Below are positions 43,724-53,000 of a stretch of 64,000 nt of DNA, one piece after another. The notes beneath the pieces are model-generated. The model had not been told where the DNA came from. It worked only from the letters and a program-made list of their open reading frames with translations, and made no database searches. The translations under genes were made by a program, and so were the position numbers. The stretch lies in assembly GCF_020217485.1 (NCBI RefSeq), contig NZ_JAEKMI010000005.1:62001-126000 (forward strand), given 5' to 3'. How positions within the stretch are numbered: the stretch's first letter is position 1; the number at the start of each line of letters is the position of its first letter. This stretch comes from Mycobacterium sp. WUMAC-067. Its GTDB lineage: Bacteria; Actinomycetota; Actinomycetes; Mycobacteriales; Mycobacteriaceae.

Positions 43724-44485
43724 ATGGAGCAACTTGCGGTTCCCGCCCGCGCGGTCGGCGGATTCTTCGAAATGATGATGGATACCGGCCGGGCCGCCTT
43801 CCGCCGGCCGTTCCAGTTTGGTGAGTTCCTCGATCAGACGTGGATGATCGCCCGCGTATCGCTGGTCCCGACGCTGCTGGTGTCCATCCCGTTCACGGTG
43901 CTGGTGGCCTTCACCCTCAACATCCTGCTGCGCGAGATCGGCGCCGCCGACCTCTCGGGCGCCGGAACGGCATTCGGCACCATCACCCAGCTGGGTCCGG
44001 TGGTGACCGTGCTCGTCGTGGCCGGCGCCGGCGCCACCGCGATCTGCGCCGACCTCGGCGCCCGCACGATCCGCGAGGAGATCGACGCGATGCGCGTGCT
44101 CGGCATCGACCCGGTCCATCGGCTGGTCGTGCCCCGTGTGCTGGCGTCCACGGTGGTGGCACTGCTGCTCAACGGCTTGGTATGTGCCATCGGCCTTTCC
44201 GGTGGCTACGTGTTCTCGGTCTTCCTGCAGGGTGTCAACCCCGGCGCGTTCATCAACGGCTTGACCGTGCTGACGGGTCTGCGCGAGCTGGTGCTCGCCG
44301 AAGTCAAGGCGTTGCTGTTCGGGGTGATGGCCGGGATGGTGGGCTGTTACCGCGGCCTGACCGTCAAGGGGGGGCCCAAGGGCGTCGGTAACGCCGTCAA
44401 CGAAACCGTGGTCTACGCCTTCATCTGTCTGTTCGTGATCAACGTGGTGATGACCGCCATCGGCGTGCGAATTTCGGCGAAGTGA
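43724..44485 (+). CDS. yrbE4A: Mce4 transporter permease YrbE4A
   Basis: MlaE/YrbE-type integral membrane permease of 253 residues with about five to six hydrophobic segments (LVPTLLVSIPFTVLVAFTL, LGPVVTVLVVAGAGATAICAD, VLASTVVALLLNGLVCAIGL). The EEIDAMRVLGIDPV loop is the family's conserved cytoplasmic motif that contacts the ATPase. With YrbE4B it forms the core of the Mce4 sterol importer; the ATPase (MceG) is encoded elsewhere. The ATG at 43724 is used; the TTG just before it (43721) would add one residue and matches M. tuberculosis length. First gene of the mce4 operon. Confidence 0.95.
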   Translation: MEQLAVPARAVGGFFEMMMDTGRAAFRRPFQFGEFLDQTWMIARVSLVPTLLVSIPFTVLVAFTLNILLREIGAADLSGAGTAFGTITQLGPVVTVLVVAGAGATAICADLGARTIREEIDAMRVLGIDPVHRLVVPRVLASTVVALLLNGLVCAIGLSGGYVFSVFLQGVNPGAFINGLTVLTGLRELVLAEVKALLFGVMAGMVGCYRGLTVKGGPKGVGNAVNETVVYAFICLFVINVVMTAIGVRISAK

Positions 44486-44504
44486 TGAGACGGGTGAGCA
44501 CGCG

Positions 44505-45347
44505 ATGAGTTACGACGCCACACTGCGATTTCGTCGCGTCTTCTCGCGGCTGCAAGAGCCGGTTGACGACTTCGGCGAGCAGGCGCTGTTTTACGGGCAG
44601 ACCATGCGCTACGTCCCCAACGCGCTGACCCGCTATCGCAAGGAGACGATCCGGCTGATCGCCGAGATGACCATGGGCGCGGGAGCCCTCGTCATGATCG
44701 GCGGCACGGTCGGTGTCGCGGCCTTCTTGACCCTGGCCTCCGGCGGTGTCATTGCGGTGCAGGGGTATTCGTCGCTGGGCAATATCGGCATCGAGGCGCT
44801 GACGGGATTCCTGTCGGCCTTCCTGAACGTCCGGGTGGTCGCCCCGGTGATCGCCGGTATCGCGCTGGCGGCCACCATCGGTGCCGGCGCCACCGCCCAA
44901 TTGGGCGCCATGCGGGTGTCCGAGGAGATCGACGCCGTCGAGTGCATGGCGGTGCACTCGGTCTCTTACCTGGTGTCGACCCGCCTGATCGCCGGCCTGA
45001 TCGCGATCATTCCGCTGTACTCGCTGTCCGTGCTCGCCGCCTTCTTCGCCGCCCGCTTCACCACGGTGTACATCAACGGGCAGTCAAAAGGCCTCTACGA
45101 CCACTACTTCAATACGTTCCTGATCCCGTCGGATCTCCTGTGGTCGTTCCTGCAAGCCATCGTGATGTCCATCGCGGTCATGCTCGTACATACCTATTAC
45201 GGCTACAACGCCAGCGGTGGCCCGGTCGGCGTCGGGATCGCGGTCGGCCAGGCCGTGCGGACGTCGTTGATCGTCGTGGTCGTCATCACTTTGTTCATCT
45301 CGCTCGCTGTGTATGGGGCGTCCGGTAACTTCAACCTCTCCGGCTAA
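44505..45347 (+). CDS. yrbE4B: Mce4 transporter permease YrbE4B
   Basis: Second permease, 280 residues. It has hydrophobic segments (TMGAGALVMIGGTVGVAAF, FLNVRVVAPVIAGIALAATIGAG, IAGLIAIIPLYSLSVLAAFFA) and the conserved motif SEEIDAVECMAVHSVSYL equivalent to EEIDAM in YrbE4A. It forms a heterodimer with YrbE4A in the inner membrane. The ATG at 44505 follows 19 bases after the yrbE4A stop with GAGACGGG nearby. mce4A follows 20 bases downstream. Confidence 0.95.
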   Translation: MSYDATLRFRRVFSRLQEPVDDFGEQALFYGQTMRYVPNALTRYRKETIRLIAEMTMGAGALVMIGGTVGVAAFLTLASGGVIAVQGYSSLGNIGIEALTGFLSAFLNVRVVAPVIAGIALAATIGAGATAQLGAMRVSEEIDAVECMAVHSVSYLVSTRLIAGLIAIIPLYSLSVLAAFFAARFTTVYINGQSKGLYDHYFNTFLIPSDLLWSFLQAIVMSIAVMLVHTYYGYNASGGPVGVGIAVGQAVRTSLIVVVVITLFISLAVYGASGNFNLSG

Positions 45348-45367
45348 GAGGACCGCTTAAAAGGGAC

Positions 45368-46570
45368 ATGGCAGACACAAGCGCGCGACGCACAACCGTC
45401 CGGCTGGCAGCAGCAGTGCTGGCCGGCCTGATGGTGGCTTTCGCTGTGCTGACTTACCTTTCCTACACGGCCGCCTTCGCGTCGATCGACACCGTCACCG
45501 TGTCGGCGCCCCGGGCCGGGTTGGTGATGGAAAAGGGCGCCAAGGTGAAATACCGGGGCATCCAGATCGGCAAGGTCGAGACCATCGACTACTCCGGTGA
45601 CCAGGCGCGCCTCACGCTGGGAATCAACAGCGACGACATGCATTTCATTCCGTCCAACGCGACGGTGCACATCGCCGGCAACACCATCTTCGGTGCCAAG
45701 GCGGTGGAATTCATTCCGCCTCAAGCGCCGTCGCCGACCTCCCTGCGTCCGGACGCGCACGTCGCGGCCTCGTCGGTGCAGCTGGAAGTCAACACCTTGT
45801 TCCAGTCGCTGATCGACCTGTTGCACAAGATCGACCCCGTCGAACTCAACGGGACGCTGAGCGCGTTCGCCGAAGGCCTACGCGGCCACGGCGACGACCT
45901 GGGCGGCATCCTGTCGGGATTGAACACGCTGACGCGCCAAGCGAATCCGAAGCTGCCCGCCTTGCAGGAAGACCTCCGGAAGACGGCGGTCGTGGCCAAC
46001 GTGTACGCCGACTCCGCCCCGAACCTGAACACCGTCGTCGACAACCTGCCGACGATCAACAAGACGGTCGTGGACGAGCAGAAGAATCTCGACAGCACGC
46101 TGTTGGCCACCATCGGCCTGTCCAACAACGCCTATGAGACGTTGGCGCCGGCCGAACAGGACTTCATCGACACCATCAACCGGCTGCGGGCCCCGCTCAA
46201 GGTGGCCGCCGACTATTCGCCGGAATTCGGCTGCCTGTTTGCCGGGATCGAGCGCGGTATCAAGGAATTCGCCCCGCTGCTCGGCGTTCGCAAGGCGGGG
46301 TTGTTCACGTCGTCAAGCTTCGTGCTGGGCGCGCCGTCGTACACGTTCCCGGAATCGCTGCCGATCGTGAACGCCTCCGGCGGCCCGAACTGCCGTGGGC
46401 TGCCCGACATCCCGACCAAGCAGACCGGCGGGTCGTTCTACCGGGCGCCGTTCCTGGTCACCGACAACGCCAACATCCCGTACGAGCCGTTCACCGAGCT
46501 GCAGGTCGACGCGCCCTCGACGCTGCAGTTCTTGTTCCACGGCGCCTTTGCGGAACGGGACGATTTCTGA
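45368..46570 (+). CDS. mce4A: Mce4A substrate-binding/tunnel protein
   Basis: Mce-family protein of 400 residues: one N-terminal membrane anchor (LAAAVLAGLMVAFAVLTYLSY), an MCE/MlaD domain at about 40-120 (GLVMEKGAKVKYRGIQIGKV) and a long helical region (LHKIDPVELNGTLSAFAEGL). The six Mce proteins A-F assemble into a hexamer whose helices form a hydrophobic tunnel carrying cholesterol across the periplasm. The C-terminal globular part contains several cysteines. Its stop overlaps the mce4B ATG by one base. Confidence 0.95.
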   Translation: MADTSARRTTVRLAAAVLAGLMVAFAVLTYLSYTAAFASIDTVTVSAPRAGLVMEKGAKVKYRGIQIGKVETIDYSGDQARLTLGINSDDMHFIPSNATVHIAGNTIFGAKAVEFIPPQAPSPTSLRPDAHVAASSVQLEVNTLFQSLIDLLHKIDPVELNGTLSAFAEGLRGHGDDLGGILSGLNTLTRQANPKLPALQEDLRKTAVVANVYADSAPNLNTVVDNLPTINKTVVDEQKNLDSTLLATIGLSNNAYETLAPAEQDFIDTINRLRAPLKVAADYSPEFGCLFAGIERGIKEFAPLLGVRKAGLFTSSSFVLGAPSYTFPESLPIVNASGGPNCRGLPDIPTKQTGGSFYRAPFLVTDNANIPYEPFTELQVDAPSTLQFLFHGAFAERDDF

Positions 46571-47622
46571 TGCCCAGCTCCGCGATGCCCTCGCACCGCT
46601 CGATGATGATCAAGGTCAGCATCTTCGCGGTGGCCATGCTGTTGGTCTCGGCGGGACTGGTGGTCGTCTTCGGCGACTTCCGGTTCGGCCCCGAAAGCAC
46701 TTACCACGCAACGTTTACCGACATCTCGCGGCTGAAGGCCGGTCAAAAGGTGCGCATCGCCGGGGTGCCGGTCGGTGCGGTGTCGGATATCAAGCTCAAC
46801 CACGACAACACCATCGACGTGAAGTTCGGGGTCGACAAGCGCTACACGCTCTACTCGTCGACGCGCGCGGTGATCCGGTACGAAAACCTGGTCGGCGACC
46901 GGTATTTGGAGATCACGTCGGGCCCGGGTGAGCTGCGGAGGCTACCGGCGGGCGGGACGATCAACAGCCAACACACCCAGCCGGCGCTCGATCTCGATGC
47001 GCTGCTGGGCGGACTTCGGCCGGTGCTCAAAGGCCTGGACGCCGACAAGGTCAACACCATCAGCAGTGCGGTCATCCAGCTGCTGCAGGGCCAGGGCGGG
47101 GCGTTGTCGAACGTGCTTGCCGACACGAGCGCGTTCTCCTCGGCGCTGGGCCAGCGCGACCAGCTCATCGGCGACGTGATCAACAACCTCAACACGGTGC
47201 TGACGACCGTGGACCAACGCAGCGCGCAATTTTCGACCAGTGTCGATCAGTTGCAACAACTGATCAGCGGGCTGGCCGAACACAAAGACGACATCGCCGG
47301 CGCCATCCCCCCGCTGGCCTCGACGACGACGGATCTGACGCAGCTGCTGAAGAATTCGCGCCGGCCGCTGCAAGGCATCCTGGAGAACACCCGTCCGCTG
47401 GCCACCGAGCTGGACAACCGCAAGGCCGAGGTGAACAACGACATCGAACAGCTGGGTGAGGACTATCTGCGGCTGGCCGCCCTCGGCGCCTACGGGTCGT
47501 TCTTCAACATCTATTTCTGCTCCGTGACGATCAAGATCAACGGCCCGGCCGGTGGCGACATCCTCCTGCCCCTGGGTGGCCAGGTGGATCCCAGCAAGGG
47601 GAGGTGCGCTTTTGCCAAGTAA
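46570..47622 (+). CDS. mce4B: Mce4B
   Basis: Mce-family protein of 350 residues. It has an N-terminal anchor (KVSIFAVAMLLVSAGLVVVF), an MCE domain (TYHATFTDISRLKAGQKVRIAGVPVG) and a long helical region with heptad-like repeats (QRDQLIGDVINNLNTVLTTVDQRSAQF). It ends in a short globular part with a few cysteines (IYFCSVTI, GRCAFAK). The ATG at 46570 overlaps the mce4A stop by one base, and its last 11 bases overlap mce4C. A subunit of the Mce4 hexamer. Confidence 0.95.
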   Translation: MPSSAMPSHRSMMIKVSIFAVAMLLVSAGLVVVFGDFRFGPESTYHATFTDISRLKAGQKVRIAGVPVGAVSDIKLNHDNTIDVKFGVDKRYTLYSSTRAVIRYENLVGDRYLEITSGPGELRRLPAGGTINSQHTQPALDLDALLGGLRPVLKGLDADKVNTISSAVIQLLQGQGGALSNVLADTSAFSSALGQRDQLIGDVINNLNTVLTTVDQRSAQFSTSVDQLQQLISGLAEHKDDIAGAIPPLASTTTDLTQLLKNSRRPLQGILENTRPLATELDNRKAEVNNDIEQLGEDYLRLAALGAYGSFFNIYFCSVTIKINGPAGGDILLPLGGQVDPSKGRCAFAK

Positions 47623-48676
47623 CGCAAAACATGAGCGCGATCCACTGCGCACCGGCATCTTCGGCGTGGTGCTGGTGGTCTGCGTCGTACTCATCGCATT
47701 CGGCTACGCCGGGTTGCCGTTCTGGCCGCAGGGCAAGATCTACGACGCCTACTTCAGCGACGCCGGTGGAATCAATCCCGGCAACGCCGTTTACGTCTCG
47801 GGTTTCAAGGTCGGCAAGGTGACCTCGGTGGGTCTGGCCGGCGACAGCGCCAAGATCAGCTTCAGCGTCGACCGCCACGTCGCGGTCGGCGACCAGTCGC
47901 TGGCCGCGATCCGCACCGACACCATCCTCGGTGAGCGCTCCATCTCGGTGACGCCGGCCGGCGGTGGCAAGGCAACCACCATCCCGCTCAGTCGCACCAC
48001 GACGCCGTACACGCTGGCCGGCGCGCTCGAGGACTTGGGTTCCAACGCCAGCAACCTGAACAAGCCGCAGTTCGAGAAGGCGTTGAACGTGCTGACCGAC
48101 ACGCTGCACGACGCGACCCCCGAGCTGCGCGGTGCGCTGGACGGCGTGACGTCCCTGTCCCGCACCCTGGACCGACGCGACGAGGCGCTGCAAAGCCTAC
48201 TGGCGCATGCGAAGTCGGTCACGGGCGTGTTGTCCCAGCGCGCCGAGCAGGTCAACAAGCTGGTCGATGACGGTAACGAGTTGTTCGCCGCCCTCGACGA
48301 ACGCCGCCGGGCCCTGGGCCAGCTGATCTCGGGCATCCAGGATCTCTCGGCGCAGATTTCCGGCTTCGTCGCCGACAACCGCCGGGAATTCGGGCCCGCG
48401 CTGAACAAGCTCAACGATGTGCTGTCCAACCTCAATGAGCGCCGCGACTACATCACCGAGGCCCTCAAGCGGTTGCCCACCTACGCCACCGAGCTGGGCG
48501 AGGTCGTCGGGTCGGGCCCCGGCTTCAACGTGAACGTCTACGGTGTCATCCCGGCGCCGCTGCTCGCGACGATGTTCGACTTCTTCTATCAGCCCGGCAA
48601 GATGCCGGCCAGCCTCGCCGACTACCTGCGCGGGCTGATCCAGGAACGCTGGATCATCAGGCCGAAGTCACCATGA
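47612..48676 (+). CDS. mce4C: Mce4C
   Basis: Mce-family protein of 354 residues with anchor IFGVVLVVCVVLIAFGYAG, MCE domain (YDAYFSDAGGINPGNAVYVSGFKVGKV) and helical region (RRDEALQSLLAHAKSVTGVLSQRAEQVNKL). It starts at TTG 47612, preceded by GGGGAGG, which gives MPSNAKHERDPLRTGIFG as in M. tuberculosis Mce4C. The longer in-frame start at 47552 has no support. The gene begins inside the end of mce4B and ends in an ATGA overlap with mce4D. Confidence 0.93.
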   Translation: MPSNAKHERDPLRTGIFGVVLVVCVVLIAFGYAGLPFWPQGKIYDAYFSDAGGINPGNAVYVSGFKVGKVTSVGLAGDSAKISFSVDRHVAVGDQSLAAIRTDTILGERSISVTPAGGGKATTIPLSRTTTPYTLAGALEDLGSNASNLNKPQFEKALNVLTDTLHDATPELRGALDGVTSLSRTLDRRDEALQSLLAHAKSVTGVLSQRAEQVNKLVDDGNELFAALDERRRALGQLISGIQDLSAQISGFVADNRREFGPALNKLNDVLSNLNERRDYITEALKRLPTYATELGEVVGSGPGFNVNVYGVIPAPLLATMFDFFYQPGKMPASLADYLRGLIQERWIIRPKSP

Positions 48677-50112
48677 TGCAGCGGATCCTCGGCGGCCGTG
48701 GGCTGCGCTACGCCACCATCATCGCGCTGGTCGCGGTGTTGGTGGGCGGCGTGTATGTGCTGTCGTCGCAAGAGAATAACCGCAAGATCGTCGGCTACTT
48801 CGCCTCGGCGGTCGGTTTGTACCCCGGCGACCAGGTGCGCATCCTGGGTGTCCCGGTCGGCACCATCGACACGATCGAGCCGCGGCCGTCCGACGTCAAG
48901 ATCACCATGTCGGTGTCCAAGGACGTCAAGGTCCCCAAGGACGCCAAGGCGATCATCATGTCGCCAAACCTGGTGGCGGCCAGGTTCATCCAGTTGACGC
49001 CGGCGTACACCGGCGGGCCGGAGATGGCCGACGGCGCCACCATCGGGCCGGGCCGCACCGCGGTCCCGGTGGAATGGGACGAGGTCAAGGAGTCGCTGAC
49101 CCAGCTCGCCGTCCAACTCGGCCCGACCGCCGGATCGATGCAGGGTCCGTTGGGCGCCGCGATCAACCAGGCCGCCGACACCTTCGACGGCAAGGGCCAG
49201 TCGTTCCACAGCGCCTTGCGCGAGCTCTCGCAAGCCGCTGGGCGGCTGGGGGATTCGCGCGGCGACATCTTCGGCACGGTGAAGAACCTGCAGGTGGTGG
49301 TCAACGCCCTCTCGTCCAGTAACGAACAGATCGTCCAATTCGCCGGCAACGTCGCGTCGGTGTCGCAGGTGCTCGCCGACAGTTCGCGCCATCTCGACAG
49401 CACGCTGGGCACCCTCAACACCGCGCTGTCGGACATCCGCGGGTTCCTCCACGAAAACAACTCGACCATCATCGATACGGTCAACAACCTCAACGATTTC
49501 GCGAAGACGTTGAGCGACCAGAGCGACAACATCGAGCAGGTGCTGCACGTGGCGGGCCCGGGTATCGCCAACTTCTACAACATCTACGACCCCGCGCAGG
49601 GCACGCTGAACGGCCTCTTGTCGATACCGGAATTCGCCAATCCCGTGCAGTTCATCTGCGGTGGATCCTTCGAGACCGCGGCCGGGCCGAGGGCGCCGGA
49701 CTACTTCAAGCGCGCCGAGCTCTGTCGTGAGCGGCTGGGGCCGGTGCTGCGCCGGCTCACGGTGAACTACCCGCCGCTGATGTTCCACCCGCTCAACACG
49801 ATCACGGCGTACAAGGGTCAGATCATCTACGACACCCCGCAAACCCAGGCCAAGGCGGCGACCCCGGTCCCGGAGCTGACCTGGGTCCCGGCCAAGGGCG
49901 CCCAAACGCCGGCCTCCCAGAACCCGGCGGACCTGCAGGCGCTGCTCGTCCCGACGGCCCCGCAGGCCGGCCCGGCACCCGGCCCCGCGCCGGCCGGTGC
50001 CGCACCCGCCCCCGGTCCCGCTCCCGGAAGCGCGTTCGGCCCGCGGCCGGGACCCGCTCCCGGTCAACCGGCGCCTAACGGGCCGGCGGCCGGCTTGGGC
50101 GGTGGCGGATGA
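48673..50112 (+). CDS. mce4D: Mce4D
   Basis: Mce-family protein of 479 residues. It has the anchor ATIIALVAVLVGGVYVLSS and an MCE domain (KIVGYFASAVGLYPGDQVRILGVPVG), then a long coiled region (FLHENNSTIIDTVNNLNDFAKTLS). A globular part follows (FNIYDPAQG-like NIYDPAQGTLNGLL). The last 60 or so residues are a Pro/Ala/Gly-rich low-complexity tail, common in Mce D and F proteins and probably extending into the cell wall. Starts at ATG 48673 and overlaps mce4E by four bases. Confidence 0.95.
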   Translation: MMQRILGGRGLRYATIIALVAVLVGGVYVLSSQENNRKIVGYFASAVGLYPGDQVRILGVPVGTIDTIEPRPSDVKITMSVSKDVKVPKDAKAIIMSPNLVAARFIQLTPAYTGGPEMADGATIGPGRTAVPVEWDEVKESLTQLAVQLGPTAGSMQGPLGAAINQAADTFDGKGQSFHSALRELSQAAGRLGDSRGDIFGTVKNLQVVVNALSSSNEQIVQFAGNVASVSQVLADSSRHLDSTLGTLNTALSDIRGFLHENNSTIIDTVNNLNDFAKTLSDQSDNIEQVLHVAGPGIANFYNIYDPAQGTLNGLLSIPEFANPVQFICGGSFETAAGPRAPDYFKRAELCRERLGPVLRRLTVNYPPLMFHPLNTITAYKGQIIYDTPQTQAKAATPVPELTWVPAKGAQTPASQNPADLQALLVPTAPQAGPAPGPAPAGAAPAPGPAPGSAFGPRPGPAPGQPAPNGPAAGLGGGG

Positions 50113-51263
50113 ACCGAATGTGGTTGCGCGCCAGCGGGTTGGCGGCGGGCAGCGTGCTGCTGGCCGGCTGCCAATTCAACGGCCTGAACTCGTTGGCGAT
50201 GCCGGGCACCGCCGGCCATGGCAGTGGTGCCTACTCGGTGACCGTCGAGCTGCCCGATGTGGCGACGCTGCCGCAGAACTCACCGGTCATGGTGGACGAC
50301 GTCACCGTCGGAAGTGTTGCCGGTATTGCCGCCGAACAGCGGTCCGACGGATCGTTTTATGCGGCAGTGAAATTGGCGCTGAACAAGAACGTCGTGCTGC
50401 CCGCCAACTCGACCGCGACGGTCGCCCAGACCTCGCTGCTCGGTTCGATGCACATCGACCTGGCTCGGCCGAAGGACAAGCCGGCCGTCGGCCGGCTGAC
50501 CGACGGGTCCAAAATCACGGAGGCCAACACCGGTCGCTATCCCACCACCGAAGAGGTGCTCTCGGCGCTCGGCGTTGTGGTGAACAAGGGCAATGTCGGT
50601 GCGCTGGAAGAGATCACCGACGAGACCTACCGGGCCGTCGCGGGCCGGCAGGACCAGTTCGTGGACCTGGTGCCGAGGCTGGCGGAATTGACCTCGGGGC
50701 TCAACCGTCAGGTCAACGACATCATCGATGCGGTCGACGGATTGAACCGATTCTCGGGAGCATTGGCGCGCGACAAGGACAACCTGGGCCGGGCGCTGGA
50801 CACGCTGCCCGAGGCGATTCGCGTGCTCAACAAGAACCGCGACCACATCGTGGAGGCCTTCGGCGCGCTGCACAAACTGGCCAACGTCACCTCGCACGTG
50901 CTGGCAAAGACCAAGGTGGACTTCGCCGCCGACATGAAGGACCTGTACTCGGCCGTGAAGGCCCTCAATGACAACCGGAGGAATTTCGTCACCTCGCTAC
51001 AGCTGTTGCTGACGTTTCCGTTCCCCAACTTCGGGATCAAGCAGGCGGTGCGGGGTGACTACCTCAACGTGTTCACCACCTTCGACCTCACCCTGCGCCG
51101 CATTGGTGAAACGTTCTTCACCACCGCTTATTTCGACCCGAACATGGCTCACATGGACGAAATCCTCAATCCGCCGGACTTCTTGACCGGCGAATTGGCC
51201 AACCTGTCCGGTCAGGCCGCGGATCCGTTCAAGATTCCGCCCGGCACGGCTTCGGGACAGTAG
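50109..51263 (+). CDS. mce4E: Mce4E lipoprotein (LprN)
   Basis: Mce-family lipoprotein of 384 residues. The signal ends in the lipobox VLLAGC with the lipidated cysteine at position 21. The MCE domain follows (YSVTVELPDVATLPQNSPVMVDDVTVG) and then the helical tunnel region (RDKDNLGRALDTLPEAIRVLNKNRDHI). In each mce operon the E protein is the lipoprotein, anchoring the hexamer differently from the other five. ATG at 50109 overlaps the mce4D stop. Confidence 0.95.
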   Translation: MNRMWLRASGLAAGSVLLAGCQFNGLNSLAMPGTAGHGSGAYSVTVELPDVATLPQNSPVMVDDVTVGSVAGIAAEQRSDGSFYAAVKLALNKNVVLPANSTATVAQTSLLGSMHIDLARPKDKPAVGRLTDGSKITEANTGRYPTTEEVLSALGVVVNKGNVGALEEITDETYRAVAGRQDQFVDLVPRLAELTSGLNRQVNDIIDAVDGLNRFSGALARDKDNLGRALDTLPEAIRVLNKNRDHIVEAFGALHKLANVTSHVLAKTKVDFAADMKDLYSAVKALNDNRRNFVTSLQLLLTFPFPNFGIKQAVRGDYLNVFTTFDLTLRRIGETFFTTAYFDPNMAHMDEILNPPDFLTGELANLSGQAADPFKIPPGTASGQ

Positions 51264-51275
51264 GGGCGGGCGCAG

Positions 51276-53000
51276 ATGCACGACAGACTGACCAAGATCC
51301 AGCTGGCGATCTTCGCCGTGATCACGGCGATCACCTTGACCGTGATGGCGATCTTCTACCTGCGGCTGCCCGCGACGTTCGGCATCGGAACCTACGGCGT
51401 GAGCGCTGATTTCGTTGCCGGCGGCGGCCTGTACAAGAACGCCAACGTCACCTACCGCGGAGTTGCCGTCGGCCGCGTCGAGTCGGTGGGCCTGAGCCCC
51501 AACGGCGTCATCGCCCAGATGCGGCTGAACAGCGAGACCGCCATCCCGTCGAACGTCACCGCCACCGTCAAGAGCGTGTCGGCGGTCGGCGAGCAATACA
51601 TCGACCTGGTGCCCCCGAGCGCACCGGCATCGAGCAAGTTGACCAACGGATCTCGCATCGAGCGGCAGAACACCCGCATCGGCCAGGACGTCGCCAACCT
51701 GTTGAAGCGGGCGGAGACACTGGTCAACAGCCTGGGTGACACCCGGCTGCGTGAGCTGTTGCACGAGACGTTCATTGCGGCCAACGGCTCGGGCCCCGAG
51801 CTCGCGCGGCTCTTCGAGTCGGCCCGGCTGCTGGTGGACGAGGCCAACGCCAACTATCCGCAAGTCTCGCAGCTGATCGACCAGGCCGGCCCCTTCCTGC
51901 AGGCCCAGATCCGCGCCGGCGGGGACATCAAGTCGCTGTCGGACGGGTTGGCGCGGTTCACCTCCGAGGTCCGTCAGGCCGACCCGCAGCTGCGCGACAC
52001 CCTGGCCACGGCCCCCGGGGCCACCGACGAGGCCAGCACCGCGTTCTCCGGCATCCGCCCCGCCTTCCCGGCCCTGGCCGCCAGCCTGGCCAACCTCGGA
52101 CGGGTGGGCGTGATCTACAACAAGTCGATCGAACAGCTGCTGGTGGTCCTGCCGGCGTTGTTCGCGGCCATCACCACCGCCGCGGGCGGCGGGCCGCAGG
52201 ACGAAGGCGCCAAGCTGGACTTCAAGCTCGACCTCAACGACCCGCCGCCGTGCGCCGTCGGCTTCCTGCCCCCGCCGTTGATGCGCACACCGGCCGATGA
52301 GACGGTGCGCGAACTTCCGAGGGACATGTACTGCAAGACCGCCCAGAACGATCCCAGCACCGTGCGCGGCGCCCGCAACTATCCCTGCCAGGAGTTTCCC
52401 GGAAAACGCGCCCCCACGATTCAGCTCTGCCGCGACCCGAAGGGCTACGTGCCGATCGGCCGCAACCCGTGGCGCGGCCCGCCGGTGCCCTACGACACCC
52501 CGATGACCAACGGGCTGAACGTGTTGCCGCCCAACCACTTCCCGTATATCCCACCGGACGCGGAACCCGATCCCGGGACACCGATCGTCGGGCCGCCGCC
52601 CCCGGGCGTGGTGCCCGGGCCGGGGCCGTTGCCCAACAAGCAGCCTGCCTTCGCCCCGCCGCCACCCAACGACAACGGGCCGCCGCCGCCGTTCACGTCG
52701 TGGCAGCCACCGGGGGTGCCGCCGGTGCCGCCGCAGCTTCCGTATCCGAAGTGGCTGCCCCCGCCGGCACCGCCGCTGGGGATCAACCCGCCGCCGTCGG
52801 CCCCCGGACCGGAGAAGCCGTGGGGCCCGCCGCCCGGGGGACAGCCACAGGCCAGCGGGCCGGCCTACGCCACCTATGACGAGAAGACCGGCGCGTTTGT
52901 CGATCCGGCAGGCGGCACTGGTATCTTCGCCGCCGGCGCCACCGGAACCTCCGGCGCCGAGAATTGGGTGGACCTCATGCTTGATCCAAGGCCGATGTAA
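51276..53000 (+). CDS. mce4F: Mce4F
   Basis: Mce-family protein of 574 residues. It has the N-terminal anchor LAIFAVITAITLTVMAIFYL and MCE domain (GIGTYGVSADFVAGGGLYKNANVTYRGVAVG). A helical region (NLLKRAETLVNSLGDTRLRELL) is followed by a cysteine-containing segment (DMYCKTAQ, NYPCQEFPG, IQLCRDPKG). The C-terminal tail of about 130 residues is proline-rich (PPPPGVVPGPGPLPNKQP). The tail is slightly longer than I recall for M. tuberculosis Mce4F (564). Its stop TAA overlaps the ATG of the next gene by one base. Confidence 0.95.
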   Translation: MHDRLTKIQLAIFAVITAITLTVMAIFYLRLPATFGIGTYGVSADFVAGGGLYKNANVTYRGVAVGRVESVGLSPNGVIAQMRLNSETAIPSNVTATVKSVSAVGEQYIDLVPPSAPASSKLTNGSRIERQNTRIGQDVANLLKRAETLVNSLGDTRLRELLHETFIAANGSGPELARLFESARLLVDEANANYPQVSQLIDQAGPFLQAQIRAGGDIKSLSDGLARFTSEVRQADPQLRDTLATAPGATDEASTAFSGIRPAFPALAASLANLGRVGVIYNKSIEQLLVVLPALFAAITTAAGGGPQDEGAKLDFKLDLNDPPPCAVGFLPPPLMRTPADETVRELPRDMYCKTAQNDPSTVRGARNYPCQEFPGKRAPTIQLCRDPKGYVPIGRNPWRGPPVPYDTPMTNGLNVLPPNHFPYIPPDAEPDPGTPIVGPPPPGVVPGPGPLPNKQPAFAPPPPNDNGPPPPFTSWQPPGVPPVPPQLPYPKWLPPPAPPLGINPPPSAPGPEKPWGPPPGGQPQASGPAYATYDEKTGAFVDPAGGTGIFAAGATGTSGAENWVDLMLDPRPM